DNA of 15,310 bases from an uncultured Desulfomonile sp. GTDB lineage: Bacteria; Desulfobacterota; Desulfomonilia; Desulfomonilales; Desulfomonilaceae. The position numbers and the translations under genes are program-made. The notes under the pieces were generated by a model. It saw only the letters and a list, made by a program, of their open reading frames with translations, did no database searches and had not been told where the DNA came from. Below, piece by piece: positions 13,916 through 15,310 of this stretch; the stretch's first letter is position 1, and the number at the start of each line of letters is the position of its first letter. The DNA lies in NCBI GenBank assembly GCA_937915285.1, contig CALDNG010000155.1, forward strand, positions 1 through 15,310, written 5' to 3'.

Positions 13916-15211
13916 ATGGCGCAAATTAACATGAACAAAAAATTTAGGAACTGTTTTTACAGGAACGCTTTTTTACTTCTAAGCAGCGCTGTTATGTGTC
14001 TGATACTCTCGGGAACAGGTTATGGCGCTATTTATGGATTCAAGGACTCACAGGGCGCATTCCAGCCCAAGGTAACCGTTTCTTTGGGCAAAAAGGAGAT
14101 AGTAATCTCCAAAATTGACCCTGAAGAGAAATTCAAATCTTTTGCCCTGATCCTTAACAAGAAAAACCAGAATCTACAAAAGAATGTAAACCAGATCAGC
14201 GTCGAATGGCTCAACGCCGAAAACAGGGGAGGCAAACCTACTACATTTGCAGGCCCAAGTTACGACGCAGCCAAACTCAGATTTGAAGAGCCCATGACCC
14301 GCTCGGTAACTTTAAAACTCACGGACAAAAGCGGAAAGAACCTTTTTGCTGTAAAGAGTTTTTCTGATCTGTTTACGATTCAGGTCGATCAACACACGCT
14401 TTCCCCTTCCGAATCCGGAGCTGAGGCTGATAGCCCCATCAAGTTCGGTTCTGGTCGCGACGTGTCCCTCAATCTGGACAAGACATCCTTGCAGTTTGAT
14501 GAAAGTAATATCAAGAAAGGTGAAATAATCAATCTTGACAATCGCTCAGGACTTGACCAAGTGGTGGGGATAGAGCTGCCTGAAAAATTACTGCTTTATT
14601 ATCAAATAGTTCGCAAGCCGGAACAGACCAAGGTTCCCCGTGAGAACTGGGACAGATTCAACATATCCAGTGATTCAGGAATATTCGTGGTATTGATCCC
14701 CGAGTCAGACCCAGGCCAACTCCAAGCCCTCAATGGGAAGGAGATACTGATAAAGGTTTATCAGGGAGATAAGACACGAGAGACAATCAGGGTTCCAATC
14801 AGGACAACGCCTGACGGCGCCCCTTCAGAATCGCCCCCTGCCGGAATTCAAACGCGTGACATTACATCCGGCAAACAGGTGGCATTACAAGAAAAAACAT
14901 CTACCAAAGAGGTAGATCGACCCCCAGCATCAACAGAAGTCAAAACAGTACCCAGTTCTCCACCTCAATCAGCTTCGTCTTTCTGGAACTCCACCCTGGC
15001 ATGGATAATATTGATACTTAATCTACTGATTTCCATGGCTGTTCTTGGATATGGAGCATTTATGCTTCTTCCAAGGATGCAGGTCCTTGAAGACCGACTT
15101 TCCAAGACTGAGATGTTTATCCATGGCAGTAGAGAGGCTATCAGGGAGGAGTTGGACCAGATGAAGGATGAGGTTTTTCGACATAGCGACAGGACATCTG
15201 GAACTGACTAG
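13916..15211 (+). CDS. Exported, C-terminally membrane-anchored protein, unknown function
   Basis: I do not recognise this 431-residue protein. It begins with a signal peptide: a basic N-region (NKKFRNCFYRN), a hydrophobic core and a likely cleavage after GYGA (about 38). Residues ~40-300 look beta-rich and extracytoplasmic. About 300-355 is a Pro/Ser/Thr-rich linker. One strong membrane helix follows (about 358-385), then a cytoplasmic amphipathic coiled-coil tail (about 386-425: LEDRLSKTEMFIHGSREAIREELDQM). This plan suggests a periplasmic domain that may signal or tether through the membrane; no catalytic motif is seen. ATG 13916 or 13931 are possible starts, both with weak ribosome-binding sites. 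An AAGGGG lies 17 nt before the first. The promoter at 13855-13883 excludes the longer reading from TTG 13874. No terminator is visible in the 99 bp to the window end. Confidence 0.8.
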   Translation: MAQINMNKKFRNCFYRNAFLLLSSAVMCLILSGTGYGAIYGFKDSQGAFQPKVTVSLGKKEIVISKIDPEEKFKSFALILNKKNQNLQKNVNQISVEWLNAENRGGKPTTFAGPSYDAAKLRFEEPMTRSVTLKLTDKSGKNLFAVKSFSDLFTIQVDQHTLSPSESGAEADSPIKFGSGRDVSLNLDKTSLQFDESNIKKGEIINLDNRSGLDQVVGIELPEKLLLYYQIVRKPEQTKVPRENWDRFNISSDSGIFVVLIPESDPGQLQALNGKEILIKVYQGDKTRETIRVPIRTTPDGAPSESPPAGIQTRDITSGKQVALQEKTSTKEVDRPPASTEVKTVPSSPPQSASSFWNSTLAWIILILNLLISMAVLGYGAFMLLPRMQVLEDRLSKTEMFIHGSREAIREELDQMKDEVFRHSDRTSGTD

Positions 15212-15310
15212 GCTCAATATTTCGGCGATTCTTCAAAAAAACAAACCCGAATTGACTAAACTCGATACGCTTGTTATATTTGGCGGTCTAGGTTTTGCCT
15301 TGAACTAATA

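Noticed and set aside
15168..15308. A 46-codon reading frame overlapping the end of the secreted protein gene and running to a TAA just before the window edge.
   Set aside because: It has no spaced Shine-Dalgarno, overlaps the upstream gene by 44 bp and gives a sequence I cannot relate to any family. It is more likely chance.

Overview
The window looks like a chromosomal segment from a Gram-negative, probably anaerobic bacterium of the Desulfobacterota (former Deltaproteobacteria). The evidence is a riboflavin operon ending in nusB, a polytopic sensor with the LPICSNCKKIRDD-type C-terminal module that is common in that group, and moderate G+C content. I infer this affiliation from gene style only and cannot name a species. 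No mobile element, CRISPR array, tRNA or rRNA is visible.

Layout. (1) Positions 1-1322, rightward: mtaB, a tRNA methylthiotransferase cut at its 5' end by the window edge. (2) Positions 6751 down to 1388, leftward: a tight run ttcA, ribE, ribBA, ribH, nusB, then a proline-rich membrane-anchored protein of unknown role. The ttcA/ribE genes overlap, and the ribE stop overlaps the ribBA Shine-Dalgarno. (3) Positions 6752-6912: a divergent control region with a perfect 15-nt palindrome, a -10-like box, a leftward terminator-like hairpin and a second hairpin. (4) Positions 6913-8901, rightward: an ABC-F ATPase with a TTG start. (5) Positions 9939-9022, leftward: a seven-helix membrane protein with a coiled coil and a CxxC...CxxC module, followed upstream by 320 bp with no gene. 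(6) Positions 11612-10263, leftward: a TPR protein with an unrecognised N-terminal domain, preceded by 238 bp rich in inverted repeats. (7) Positions 13775-11851, leftward: an aminotransferase and rsmE, coupled by an ATGA overlap. (8) Positions 13916-15211, rightward: a secreted/membrane-anchored protein of unknown function behind a good sigma-70-type promoter.

How the genes fit together. Most recognisable genes serve translation: MtaB and TtcA are iron-sulfur tRNA thiolation enzymes, RsmE methylates 16S rRNA, NusB supports rRNA antitermination, and the ABC-F protein probably acts on the ribosome. The rib genes supply lumazine and riboflavin from GTP and ribulose 5-phosphate. The deaminase/reductase ribD is absent, ttcA sits where ribD often lies, and no FMN riboswitch is visible.

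The most original material is outside the housekeeping genes: the sensor with a zinc-ribbon-like tail, three proteins with unrecognised domains, the palindrome in the ttcA/ABC-F divergent region, and the inverted-repeat cluster between rsmE and the TPR gene. I found no clear evidence for a wholly new multi-gene system.
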